A DNA stretch of 64,000 bases from DASXKD01 sp963762735 (GTDB lineage Bacteria > Actinomycetota > Actinomycetes > Streptosporangiales > Streptosporangiaceae): the NCBI GenBank assembly GCA_963762735.1, contig CAVXMG010000025.1, forward strand, positions 409,858 through 473,857, in the 5' to 3' direction. The position numbers and the translations under genes are program-made. Below the pieces are notes generated by a model. That model saw only the letters and a program-made list of their open reading frames with translations. It was not told where the DNA came from and did not search any database. This document shows positions 28,601 through 36,556 of this stretch, one piece after another (position 1 is the stretch's first letter; each line of letters opens with the position of its first letter).

Positions 28601-29728
28601 CTAGCCGGCCCTGGACGGCTCGTCCACCGGCGCCCGCCGGCGGTGGCACTCGATGATCGCCTGGCAGAGCGCGATGTCGGCCAGCCCGTCCAGGCCGGAC
28701 GTCGGCGGCACGGCGCCGGTGACCGCACACTCATGGAACGCGGCCAGCTCCCGCTTGAAGCCACTTTCATGCGATACGACCTCCTCGGTGCGCCAGGACC
28801 GGGCCGAGGCGAGGTCACCACCCTGCATCTCCAGGACGGCGGGCTCGTTGCGAAGGAACGGCGAAGGGAACACCAGGCGCAGCCGGCGATCCGGCGCGTA
28901 GCAGGCGAACTCCATCTCATAGCGGGAGATGCCGGGCAGGTCGATCCAGTGCAGCGCGACCGGCAGCTCGCCGAACCTGAACATCACCGTGACCGTGTCG
29001 GGGTGCAGGCTCACATACTCGATCCGGTCCGGCTCGCCGAGCACCCCGCGGATCGTGTTCAGCTCGTGCACCAGCGTGTCCAGCAGCACCATCTCGTAGA
29101 CCGACCGTTCCAGCGCGGTGGCCTCGCCGATCGCGGCCCTGACCCGCGCGTCGTTGTCCTCGCGGAAGCGCTGCACCAGGTCGGCGGGCGGCGGCTCGCG
29201 GGGCAGCAACGGGTAGTGCCCGACGTAACCGGGGATCGGCGCCTCGAACGTGGTCACCCGCATCAGCCGGGTGCCGGTGAGCTCGGCGGCCTCCTTCCGG
29301 AAGCGGGCGAAGGCCGGGTCGTAGCGCTTCGGGTAACCGACCATCAGGGTCACGCCGGCCTGCTCGGCCGCGGCGACCATCTCGCGCCCCTCGGCCACCG
29401 AGAAGCACATCGGCTTCTCGGTGAACACATGCAGACCGGCCTTGGCCGCCGCGACCGCGATCGGCGCGTGGCTGCCCGAGGTCAGCACGAGCACCGCGTC
29501 CAACCGATGCCGGAGCATCTCCCGCCAGTCGGTGAACACGCCGGGGATGCCGTACCGCTCGGCGCAGGCCCTGGCGCTGCCGGGTGCGATGTCGGCCACC
29601 GCGGCGATCTCGAACTCCTCGGCCAGTTCGGCCAGGTAGTGCAGGTGCATGACCTGGGCGATGAGCCCGGTGCCCACCAGCCCGACGCGCAGCCGGCGGG
29701 GTGCCTGCGGGCCCGGGCCGCCCGTCAC
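28601..29728 (-). CDS. Gfo/Idh/MocA-family dehydrogenase (first of the cluster)
   Basis: 375 residues. LRVGLVGTGLIAQVMHLHYLAEL starts the Rossmann fold; FTEKPMCFSVAEGREMV holds the conserved EKP; the C-terminal domain has the long insert EAPIPGYVGHYPLLPREPPP. This protein lacks the usual GGG-x-x-x-D-x-G-x-H arrangement and has LLDTLVHELNTIRGVLG instead, so it belongs to a more distant branch. It overlaps the upstream TIM-barrel stop by four bases. Substrate probably a cyclitol or sugar acid. Confidence 0.82.
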   Translation of the reverse strand: MTGGPGPQAPRRLRVGLVGTGLIAQVMHLHYLAELAEEFEIAAVADIAPGSARACAERYGIPGVFTDWREMLRHRLDAVLVLTSGSHAPIAVAAAKAGLHVFTEKPMCFSVAEGREMVAAAEQAGVTLMVGYPKRYDPAFARFRKEAAELTGTRLMRVTTFEAPIPGYVGHYPLLPREPPPADLVQRFREDNDARVRAAIGEATALERSVYEMVLLDTLVHELNTIRGVLGEPDRIEYVSLHPDTVTVMFRFGELPVALHWIDLPGISRYEMEFACYAPDRRLRLVFPSPFLRNEPAVLEMQGGDLASARSWRTEEVVSHESGFKRELAAFHECAVTGAVPPTSGLDGLADIALCQAIIECHRRRAPVDEPSRAG

Positions 29729-30693
29729 GGGGCCTCAGCCCTGTCGATGGCGGCGCGCAGGAACCGGGCGGCCTCAGGGACGCCGGTCTCGGGTGACGTG
29801 AACGGGTCCTCGTGCTCGATCGACACCACCTGGGCCTGCGACCCCGAAAGCGCCCGCACCAGGCCGGTCCACCAGTGCAGGTCGTGACCGCGGCCCGGGA
29901 TGGCGAACGTCCACGGCATCTGGTCGGCGGGCTCGGGCCAGCGCCGGTCGAGCAGGCCGTTGAGGGCCAGGCTTTCGGCGTGGAACACGGTGTCCTTGCC
30001 GTGCGCGTGGCCGACCCGCTCCCCCAGCGCCTCGGCCACCCGGTGGCCGTCCATGCCCATCCAGAAGAAGTGGCTGGGGTCAAGGTTGGCGGCGATCGAC
30101 GGCCCGAGACCGGCGACGCGGCGGAACGTCTCCACGTTGAACGCGCAGGTGCCCGGGTGCAGTTCGAGGCAGACCCGCACGTCGGGCGCTTCGGCCGCGG
30201 CGAAGGCGGCGAGCTCGCTCCAGTACGGCTCGATGCGCTCGGCCCACTGCCGCTCGTAGACGCCTTCCAGGTAGGGCAGCCAGCCGCCGGCCCCGAAATG
30301 CGGCACGCCGTCCCCCGGCGCCCCGGCGGGGCAGCCGGCCATGGCGACGACCCGGTCGGCCCCGAGCAGAGCGGCGAGCCGGATCGCGTTCCGCAGGTCC
30401 TCGTCGTGCCGCCGGGCCAGGTCTTGGTCGGGGTGCAACGGGTTGCCCCAGGCGTTCAGCGCGTCCAGCCGGATGCCGTGCCGTGCCAGTTGGTCCAGCC
30501 ACGCCGACCGCGCGGCCGCACTGGCGAGCAGCGCCGACACGTCGCAGTGCGGGTGCGGCGCGTACCCGCCGGCGCCCACCTCGATGTCGGTGACCTCCGG
30601 CGCGGCCCGCCGCAGCCACGGCAGCAGTTCATCCAGCGGCCAGTCGAGGAAGGCCTCGAGTACCACGCCGATCCGCAGCTCCGCGCCTGTCAC
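29725..30693 (-). CDS. TIM-barrel sugar phosphate isomerase/epimerase-family protein
   Basis: 322 residues from a GTG at 30693. LRIGVVLEAFLDWPLDELLPWL opens the barrel; ELHPGTCAFN, NLDPSHFFWMGMD, GHAHGKDT and SIEHEDPF supply the usual Glu/Asp/His/Glu metal ligands. It is the first gene of the minus-strand inositol-type run and is transcribed away from the GntR regulator. The exact reaction (epimerase, isomerase or inosose dehydratase) is not readable. Confidence 0.8.
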   Translation of the reverse strand: MTGAELRIGVVLEAFLDWPLDELLPWLRRAAPEVTDIEVGAGGYAPHPHCDVSALLASAAARSAWLDQLARHGIRLDALNAWGNPLHPDQDLARRHDEDLRNAIRLAALLGADRVVAMAGCPAGAPGDGVPHFGAGGWLPYLEGVYERQWAERIEPYWSELAAFAAAEAPDVRVCLELHPGTCAFNVETFRRVAGLGPSIAANLDPSHFFWMGMDGHRVAEALGERVGHAHGKDTVFHAESLALNGLLDRRWPEPADQMPWTFAIPGRGHDLHWWTGLVRALSGSQAQVVSIEHEDPFTSPETGVPEAARFLRAAIDRAEAP

Positions 30694-30796
30694 GTGCCGA
30701 GTCTGCCCAGGGTGCTTATGGCCTGTCAAGAGACTGTCAGTATGTCGGGACAAAGTAGCGCAGCGCAGCTAGCAACCACGCCGACTGGCTCTATAC

Positions 30797-30832
30797 TTGG
30801 TCGAGTTACGCGGTCAATATAATGTTCGAACA
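30797..30832 (+). promoter_or_regulatory. Promoter and palindromic operator of the GntR gene
   Basis: TTGGTC (30797) and TATAAT (30818-30823) with a 15-bp spacer form a candidate promoter, and the perfect palindrome TGTTCGAACA (30823-30832) overlaps the -10. An overlapping palindrome in the divergent gap suits autoregulation by the GntR protein and control of the minus-strand sugar genes. The remaining gap also holds CAGTATGTCGG at about 30738, similar to a segment upstream of the iol operon at 44.7 kb. Confidence 0.5.
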
Positions 30833-30901
30833 AACAACCCTCGATACCTGCGCGACAGTCCCGCGCCAGGGCACGGGTCCCGCAGCGCCGACGGGAGCTG
30901 G

Positions 30902-31714
30902 ATGACGAGCCGGATGCAGGAACACCAGACGGCCGCGAACGCTGTCGCCGCCCCCAGCGTGATCACGATCGACCGGACCAGCCCGGTGCCCTTGTACTTC
31001 CAGCTTGCCCAGCATTTCGAGGCGGCGATCAGGTCGGGCGCCCTCAAGGTCGGCTCGCGGCTGGACAACGAGGTGCAGCTCGCCGAGCGGCTGGGCCTGT
31101 CCCGCCCCACGGTGCGGGCGGCCTTCCAGTACCTGTCCAACAAGGGCCTGGTCGTCCGCAAGCGCGGCGCGGGAACCCTCGTCGCCAACGAGCGCATCGA
31201 CCGGGATGTCGAGCTGACCAGCCTGTACGACGACCTGGCCGCGGCCGGCCGGTCGCCGGACACGAAGGTCATCCGTAACGAGGTCACGCACGCCAGCGCC
31301 GCCGTCGCCGCCGCGCTGCAGCTTCCCGAGCCGGCCATGGTCGTCTCGCTGGAGCGGATCCGGCTGGCCGACGGCGAGCCGATCGCGCTGATGCACAACT
31401 TCCTGCCGACCGGCGTTGTCCACCTGAGCATCGACATGCTCGAACAACACGGGCTCTACGAGCTGCTGCGCGCCTCGGGCATCCGGCTGGGCTCGGCCAC
31501 GCAGCGCATGTGCGCCAAGAACGCCTCCGCCGCCGAAGCCCGGATCCTGCACGAGAACCGCGGCGCCGCGCTGCTGACCGTGGAGCGCACCGCCTACGAC
31601 GAGACCGGCCGCCCGCTGGAGTTCGCCCAGCACCTCTACCGTGCCTCCCGTTACGCGTTCACCACCAGCCTCTCCCCCGCAGACACCACCGCCACCCTGC
31701 CCGCACCCCGCTAG
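30902..31714 (+). CDS. GntR/HutC-family (UTRA) transcriptional regulator
   Basis: 270 residues. The winged helix spans about residues 20-95: SPVPLYFQLAQHFEAAIRSG, then LAERLGLSRPTVRAAFQYL and NKGLVVRKRGAGTLVA. The UTRA effector domain follows (VVSLERIRLADGEPIALMHNF; LLTVERTAYDETGRPLEFAQHLYRASRY in parts). UTRA proteins sense sugars or their phosphates. It is divergent from the dehydrogenase/TIM-barrel run, as inositol regulators often are. ATG 30902 follows GGGAGCTGG. Confidence 0.9.
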   Translation: MTSRMQEHQTAANAVAAPSVITIDRTSPVPLYFQLAQHFEAAIRSGALKVGSRLDNEVQLAERLGLSRPTVRAAFQYLSNKGLVVRKRGAGTLVANERIDRDVELTSLYDDLAAAGRSPDTKVIRNEVTHASAAVAAALQLPEPAMVVSLERIRLADGEPIALMHNFLPTGVVHLSIDMLEQHGLYELLRASGIRLGSATQRMCAKNASAAEARILHENRGAALLTVERTAYDETGRPLEFAQHLYRASRYAFTTSLSPADTTATLPAPR

Positions 31715-31769
31715 CCACCCGGCCAGCCTGAGCGGCGGCCCCGGCTAGATGCAGTCGGCACGGCAAGGT

Positions 31770-31800
31770 GGCGGGACCGGCCCCCTTGGCCGGTCCCGCC
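31770..31800. terminator. Bidirectional terminator-like hairpin
   Basis: GGCGGGACCGG and CCGGTCCCGCC are perfect 11-bp arms with a nine-base loop, lying between the convergent GntR and MMPL genes. Confidence 0.65.
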
Positions 31801-31866
31801 ATCCGCAGCGGCCAGCTCGTCGCGATCAGCCCCGCAACCAGCCCACGCGGCCGGCCCGCCAACCCT

Positions 31867-34158
31867 TTACTTCGCGCCCGCGTGCGACGGCCAGGCCTCG
31901 CTGCGCTCCGGCACCGCGACCGGGCTGGCAGGGACCGGCCGGCCCGGCGCGCCGTGCGAGATCCGCGGCATCCAGGCCAGCCACCTCGGCATATACCAGT
32001 TGCGGTCACCGAGCAGCGCCATCACCGAGGGCAGCAGCACCACCCGGATCACGGTCGCGTCCAGGGCGATAGCGACCGCGAGGCCGACCCCGAGCTGCTT
32101 GAAGTCCTGCATCGACAGCGAGCCGAAGACCGCGAACACCGCGACCATGATGACCGCGGCACTGGTCACCACTCCGGCCGTGGACCGGACGCCGGCCGAT
32201 ATCGCCTGCGCGGTGGTCATGCCGAGATCGCGTGCCTCGCGGATCCGGGACACCACGAACACGTGGTAGTCCATGGACAGGCCGAACAGGATCACGAACA
32301 GGAACAACGGGATCCACGACTCGATCGCGCCCACGGCGTGCGTGCCCACCAGCCCCGTCCCCCAGCCGTGGACGAAGATCGCGGTCATCACGCCGTAGGC
32401 CGCGGCCACCGAGAGCAGGTCAAGCAGCACGCAGGTGGCGGCGACCACCACCGAGCCGAGCGAGACCAGCATCAGCACGAACGCGGCGGCCATCACGAAC
32501 GCGAACGCCCTGATGGCGGCGGTGCGCAGTGCGGCGTTGTAGTCGAGCGAGGACGCCAGCTGGCCGTCGGTCAGCGCCTGAGTGCCGCGAACGTGGCCGA
32601 AGGCCTGCGGGATCAGCCGCTGCCGCAGCGTGGTCAGTGCCGCCACCGATGCCGTGCCGGTTCCGTTGCCCGGCAGCGGCGCGCGGATCTCGGCCACGTT
32701 CGCGGCCCGGTAGACGGTGAGCTGGACCGGCTGGTGCAGCGCCCCGGCGTGCAGCGCCGCGGTCTCGAAGGATGCGATAGCCCGCCGCACCGACGGCGCC
32801 TGGATGTCCGGCGCCTTGACGACGACCTCGGCCGGTGCCGGGCCGCCGGGGAACGAGGCCGTGATCTGCCGCATGGCCGACGCCTGCGAGCTGTTCCACG
32901 GCAGCAACTGGCCGAGGCTCAGCGTCTGGGTGTGCATGCCCAGCGCGGGTGCGGCCAGGCCGAGCAGGAGGGCGGCGGATGCCACGGCGAACAGCACCGG
33001 CCGGGCCAGCACCGGGCGCAGGATGAAGTCCCACACCCGGCCGTGGCCAGCGCCGCCGCCTGCCTGGGCCGCACGCACACGCCGCCTGCCGGGCAGCGGG
33101 ATCCGGCCCAGCTCCACCCGGTCGCCGAGCAGCGAGAGCATGGCTGGCAGCACGGTGACTGAGCCGAGCATCGCGACGAACACGACCACTATGGCCGCCA
33201 GGCCCAGGCCCTGGAACGTGGCCATGCCGGACAGCAGCATGCCGACCATCCCGGTCATCACGATCAGGCCGGAAACCAATATCGAACGCCCCGAGGTCGC
33301 GGCCGCCACCTGCAGCGCGCTGGCCCGGTCCCGGCCGGCTGCCCGCTCCTGACGCTCCCGGAACAGGTAGAACAGCGAATAGTCGACCCCGACGGCCAGG
33401 CCCATCAGCAGCATCACCGAGTTCGCGTAGCTGTTCATCCCGACCAGGTGGCTGAGCAGGTCGGCCAGCCCGACCGAGCCGATGAACGCGGTGAGCGCGA
33501 GCAACACGGGCAGTACCGCGGCCATCAGCGCGCCGAACACGACCAGGAGCACCCCGATGGCCAGCGGCACGGCGGTCCACTCCGCGTGGCTGAAGTTCGT
33601 ACTGATGTTGTTGTTCAACGCTTGCTGGGCACTGGCGTCGCCGGTCTCGGTCATCGTGAAGCCCGGGCTGGCCGCCTGGGCCCGGGCGACCGCGGCGAGC
33701 ACCGTGCTCACCTGAGAGTCCGCGCCACGAAGCTGGAACCGGATCAGCGCGTCCCGGCCATTGGCGGAAAGCAAATGGCTGGCATAGGGGTCCTGAACTT
33801 GCCGGGCCAGACCTGTGCCGTTGATTTCGGCCAGCGCCCGGCCCACCGCGTGCCGGAAGGCCGGCGACGCCGCGGTTACCGCCGCGGAGCCGCTGCGGAC
33901 CAGGACCAGTTCGGTGGCTGGCTCGCTGATTTTGGCGTTGGCAAGGATGTGCTCGGCGCGGGCGGAATCACCGGCGCCCTGCCGCCAGCCCGACAGCCCG
34001 GCCCGGCCCGCGGCGCCGCCGAGCACCGTCGCGGCAATGACGAACAGCAGCCAGACTCCGATCGCGGTCTTGCGGTGCAGCGCGCTCCAGCCGCCCAGCG
34101 CGGCCGCGAGCCCCCGCCGCGGTGAACCGGGTGCGCGTACCACGCGTGTGTGTGCCAT
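31867..34158 (-). CDS. MMPL/RND-family membrane exporter
   Basis: 763 residues. Two halves, each a single helix, a large extracellular loop and a five-helix bundle. Conserved pieces include MGLAVGVDYSLFYLFRERQ in the first half and LFGLSMDYHVFVVSRIREA in the second, the paired D-Y proton-relay motifs of MMPL transporters. Members export lipids or drugs using the proton gradient. ATG 34158 follows CGGAGTTGGTC. It is divergent from a histidine kinase/response regulator pair, which probably controls it. Confidence 0.92.
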   Translation of the reverse strand: MAHTRVVRAPGSPRRGLAAALGGWSALHRKTAIGVWLLFVIAATVLGGAAGRAGLSGWRQGAGDSARAEHILANAKISEPATELVLVRSGSAAVTAASPAFRHAVGRALAEINGTGLARQVQDPYASHLLSANGRDALIRFQLRGADSQVSTVLAAVARAQAASPGFTMTETGDASAQQALNNNISTNFSHAEWTAVPLAIGVLLVVFGALMAAVLPVLLALTAFIGSVGLADLLSHLVGMNSYANSVMLLMGLAVGVDYSLFYLFRERQERAAGRDRASALQVAAATSGRSILVSGLIVMTGMVGMLLSGMATFQGLGLAAIVVVFVAMLGSVTVLPAMLSLLGDRVELGRIPLPGRRRVRAAQAGGGAGHGRVWDFILRPVLARPVLFAVASAALLLGLAAPALGMHTQTLSLGQLLPWNSSQASAMRQITASFPGGPAPAEVVVKAPDIQAPSVRRAIASFETAALHAGALHQPVQLTVYRAANVAEIRAPLPGNGTGTASVAALTTLRQRLIPQAFGHVRGTQALTDGQLASSLDYNAALRTAAIRAFAFVMAAAFVLMLVSLGSVVVAATCVLLDLLSVAAAYGVMTAIFVHGWGTGLVGTHAVGAIESWIPLFLFVILFGLSMDYHVFVVSRIREARDLGMTTAQAISAGVRSTAGVVTSAAVIMVAVFAVFGSLSMQDFKQLGVGLAVAIALDATVIRVVLLPSVMALLGDRNWYMPRWLAWMPRISHGAPGRPVPASPVAVPERSEAWPSHAGAK

Positions 34159-34279
34159 GACCAACTCCGTGATTGTCGCTGTGCGAGCCGGTTTTTCCGG
34201 CCCAGTCAGCGACGCTAAGACGCCCGCCACGCGCGGGGACATACGGCTGAGCGGCGTCTTCGGGTACACCTAGATACAC

Positions 34280-34293
34280 CCCCCATTTGGGGG
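34280..34293. promoter_or_regulatory. CCCCCA-TT-TGGGGG inverted repeat in the MMPL/kinase gap
   Basis: A perfect 6-bp inverted repeat with two-base centre in the 213-bp divergent gap between the MMPL gene and the kinase gene. It is a candidate site for the NarL-type response regulator encoded next door or for autoregulation. No gene fits elsewhere in the gap. Confidence 0.35.
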
Positions 34294-34371
34294 CCAAGCG
34301 TCACTGCGCTCCCGCCCGGCGGGCCGCCACACTGGCCGTAGGTGGCACGCAACGCGAAGGGATTGACAGCC

Positions 34372-35710
34372 ATGACGGGCGATACGGCAGCTCCGGGCAA
34401 AGTCAATTGCGCCCCGCCGGCGCGGTTCCTGGATCAGCGCCGGCTTGCTGGGCTCGGTCCACGGGCTGGCTTTTGTAGGGCTGGCCCTGGCCGAGGCCGG
34501 GCTGATACTCGCGCTCGCCCTGGAGCTGAGCTTCGCGATCTTCGTATACCCGCTGCTGTTGATCCCGCCGACCCTGCTGGCGGTGCGGCGGCTGGCCAGC
34601 GTCGTCCGGCGGCTGTCCGGCGAGTGGTGCGGGGTACCCATCCCCGAGCCGTACCGGGCCGTACCGGGAGCCCGACCCCGGCGCTAGTACCTGGCGGCGG
34701 TTCGGGCAGGCCAGCGGGCAACTGGTCACCGAGCCCGCCACCTGGCGGGATCTGCTCTGGATGACCGCTGGACCCGCTGCTGATCTGGTTGCTGGCCGCC
34801 ATCCCGGTCACAATCGTCGGCTGGGGCCTGTTCGGCGTGCTGATGCCGGCCTACTGGAACACGATCGTCGAGGCGGGCGCCAACAACTGGTACGCGTTCA
34901 TCCACGTCACCAACTGGCTCACCGCGCTGCTGAGCGTGCCGCTTGGACTCGCTTTCATTGCGGCTCGGCCTGTGGCTCGCGCCGTATTTCCTGCGCTGGT
35001 ACGGTCAGGCGGCCCGGTCGATGCTGGCGCCGACCAAGCAGGTGGCGCTGGAGCAGCAGGTGGCGCACCTGTCGGAGACCCGCGCCGAGGTTGTGGACAC
35101 CGGCGCCGCGGAGATCCGCCGGATCGAGCGGGACCTGCACGACGGGGCGCAGGCCCGGCTGGTCGCGATGGGCATGACGCTGAGCGCGGCCGAGCAGGTG
35201 ATCGATGACAACCCGGCGGCCGCGCGGGCGCTGCTGCTCGAGGCCCGCGACTCGTCGGCCAAGGCCCTCACCGAGCTGCGCGACCTGGTGCGCGGGATTC
35301 ACCCGCCGGTGCTCGCCGACCGCGGCATCGGCGAGGCGGTCCGCGCGCTGGCCATGGACAGCGGGCGGAAGATCCAGGTGACCAACGAACTGCCCGGCCG
35401 GCCGTCGGCGCCGGTCGAGTCGGCGGCCTACTTCGCGGTCAGTGAGCTGCTGGTCAACGTGTCCAAGCACGCCGGGGCCAGCCACGTCTGGATCGACATG
35501 CGGTACGAGCGTGGCATGCTGCGGATCGACGTTGGCGACGACGGCCAGGGCGGGGCCGACCCAAGCCAGGGCACCGGCCTGCGCGGCATCGAGCGGCGGC
35601 TGTCGGCCTTCGACGGCATACTCGCCCTGAGCAGCCCGCCGGGCGGGCCGACCGTGGCGACCTTGGAGCTGCCATGCGAGTTGTCATCGCCGAAGACCTC
35701 TTCCTTCTGA
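34372..35710 (+). CDS. NarL-type sensor histidine kinase (four frame breaks)
   Basis: 444 residues once four +1 insertions are removed (near 34446, 34657, 34766, 34962). The first 215 residues form a four-helix membrane domain like the actinobacterial putative-sensor family: RDLLWMTLDPLLIWLL and YAFIHVTNWLTALLSVPLGLAF are typical pieces. HisKA_3 follows (IERDLHDGAQARLVAMGM, with the phospho-accepting His) and an HATPase domain with ELLVNVSKHAGASHVW and GTGLRGIERRLSAFDG. All breaks lie in the sensor half; the kinase core is intact from 34943. It overlaps the response regulator by 37 bp. Confidence 0.85.
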
Positions 35711-36318
35711 GGGACGGCCTGATCCGGATGCTCGAGGCCCACGGCTTCGAGGTCGCGGCGGCGGTGGACACCGGGGCCGGTCTGCTGGCCGCGGTGGACG
35801 AGCACCGGCCCGACGTCGCCGTCGTGGACGTCAGGCTGCCGCCGACCTTCACCGACGAGGGGCTGCGGGCCGCGCTGGAGGCCCGCCGCCGGGTGCCCGG
35901 GCTCCCGGTTCTGGTGCTGTCGCAGTACGTCGAGCAGATCTACGCACGCGAACTGCTCGCCGACGGCTCGGGCGGGGTCGGCTACCTGCTCAAGGACCGC
36001 GTTTTCGACAGCGCCCAGTTCGCCGAGGCGCTGCGCCGGGTTGCCGGGGGAGGCACCGCGATGGACCCCGAAGTCATCTCCAGGCTGCTGGCCCGCAACG
36101 CCGACGACAGCGACCTGGGCGGGCTCAGCCCGCGGGAGCGGGAGGTGCTGGAACTGATGGCCGAGGGCCGGTCCAACGCCGCGATCGCCCAGCGGATGGT
36201 GATCACCGAACGGGCGGTGGCCAAGCACACCTCGTCCATCTTCACCAAGCTCGGCCTGCAGCCCTCCGACGACGACAACCGCCGCGTCCTCGCCGTCCTC
36301 GCCTACCTCGGCAGCTGA
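35674..36318 (+). CDS. NarL/LuxR-family response regulator
   Basis: 214 residues. Receiver domain: acidic pair in VVIAEDLFLLRDG, phosphorylation Asp in VAVVDVRLPP, Thr/Ser region LVLSQYVEQIYA, and Lys in GYLLKDRVFD. The C-terminal HTH reads GLSPREREVLELMAEGRSNAAIAQRM and ERAVAKHTSSIFTKLGL. It starts inside the end of the kinase gene, an overlap that ensures joint production. Likely targets include the divergent MMPL exporter. Confidence 0.94.
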   Translation: MRVVIAEDLFLLRDGLIRMLEAHGFEVAAAVDTGAGLLAAVDEHRPDVAVVDVRLPPTFTDEGLRAALEARRRVPGLPVLVLSQYVEQIYARELLADGSGGVGYLLKDRVFDSAQFAEALRRVAGGGTAMDPEVISRLLARNADDSDLGGLSPREREVLELMAEGRSNAAIAQRMVITERAVAKHTSSIFTKLGLQPSDDDNRRVLAVLAYLGS

Positions 36319-36414
36319 ACACGGCGATCCTTTGGATCGACAGGGCGTGAATGTGACAGCGAGGCCCGTCTGGCGGCGCTATCAAGATGTGCCACCAGTT
36401 CACGATCTTGATCG

Positions 36415-36468
36415 TTCGTGATCATGACTTACGGGGGCCTATAGCACCCCGTAAGTCATGATCACGAA
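36415..36468. terminator. Perfect 22-bp stem hairpin between convergent genes
   Basis: Arms 36415-36436 and 36447-36468 are perfect complements (TTCGTGATCATGACTTACGG then GG, and its reverse), with loop GCCTATAGCA. It lies between the ends of the response regulator and iolD. Its AT content and perfection are unusual for this genome, so it may be a dispersed hairpin element that also terminates transcription. Confidence 0.65.
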
Positions 36469-36556
36469 TACCGGAGCGGGAGTACCGGCCGGGTGATGCC
36501 TTGATTGTCCGGTTTGATGGCACGGTCGGGCCCCGCTATGGGCACCAGATTTACAT

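Noticed and set aside
27209..29887. An 892-codon plus-strand frame
   Set aside because: Antisense to the dehydrogenase/TIM-barrel run, whose proteins have clear family motifs and coupled starts.
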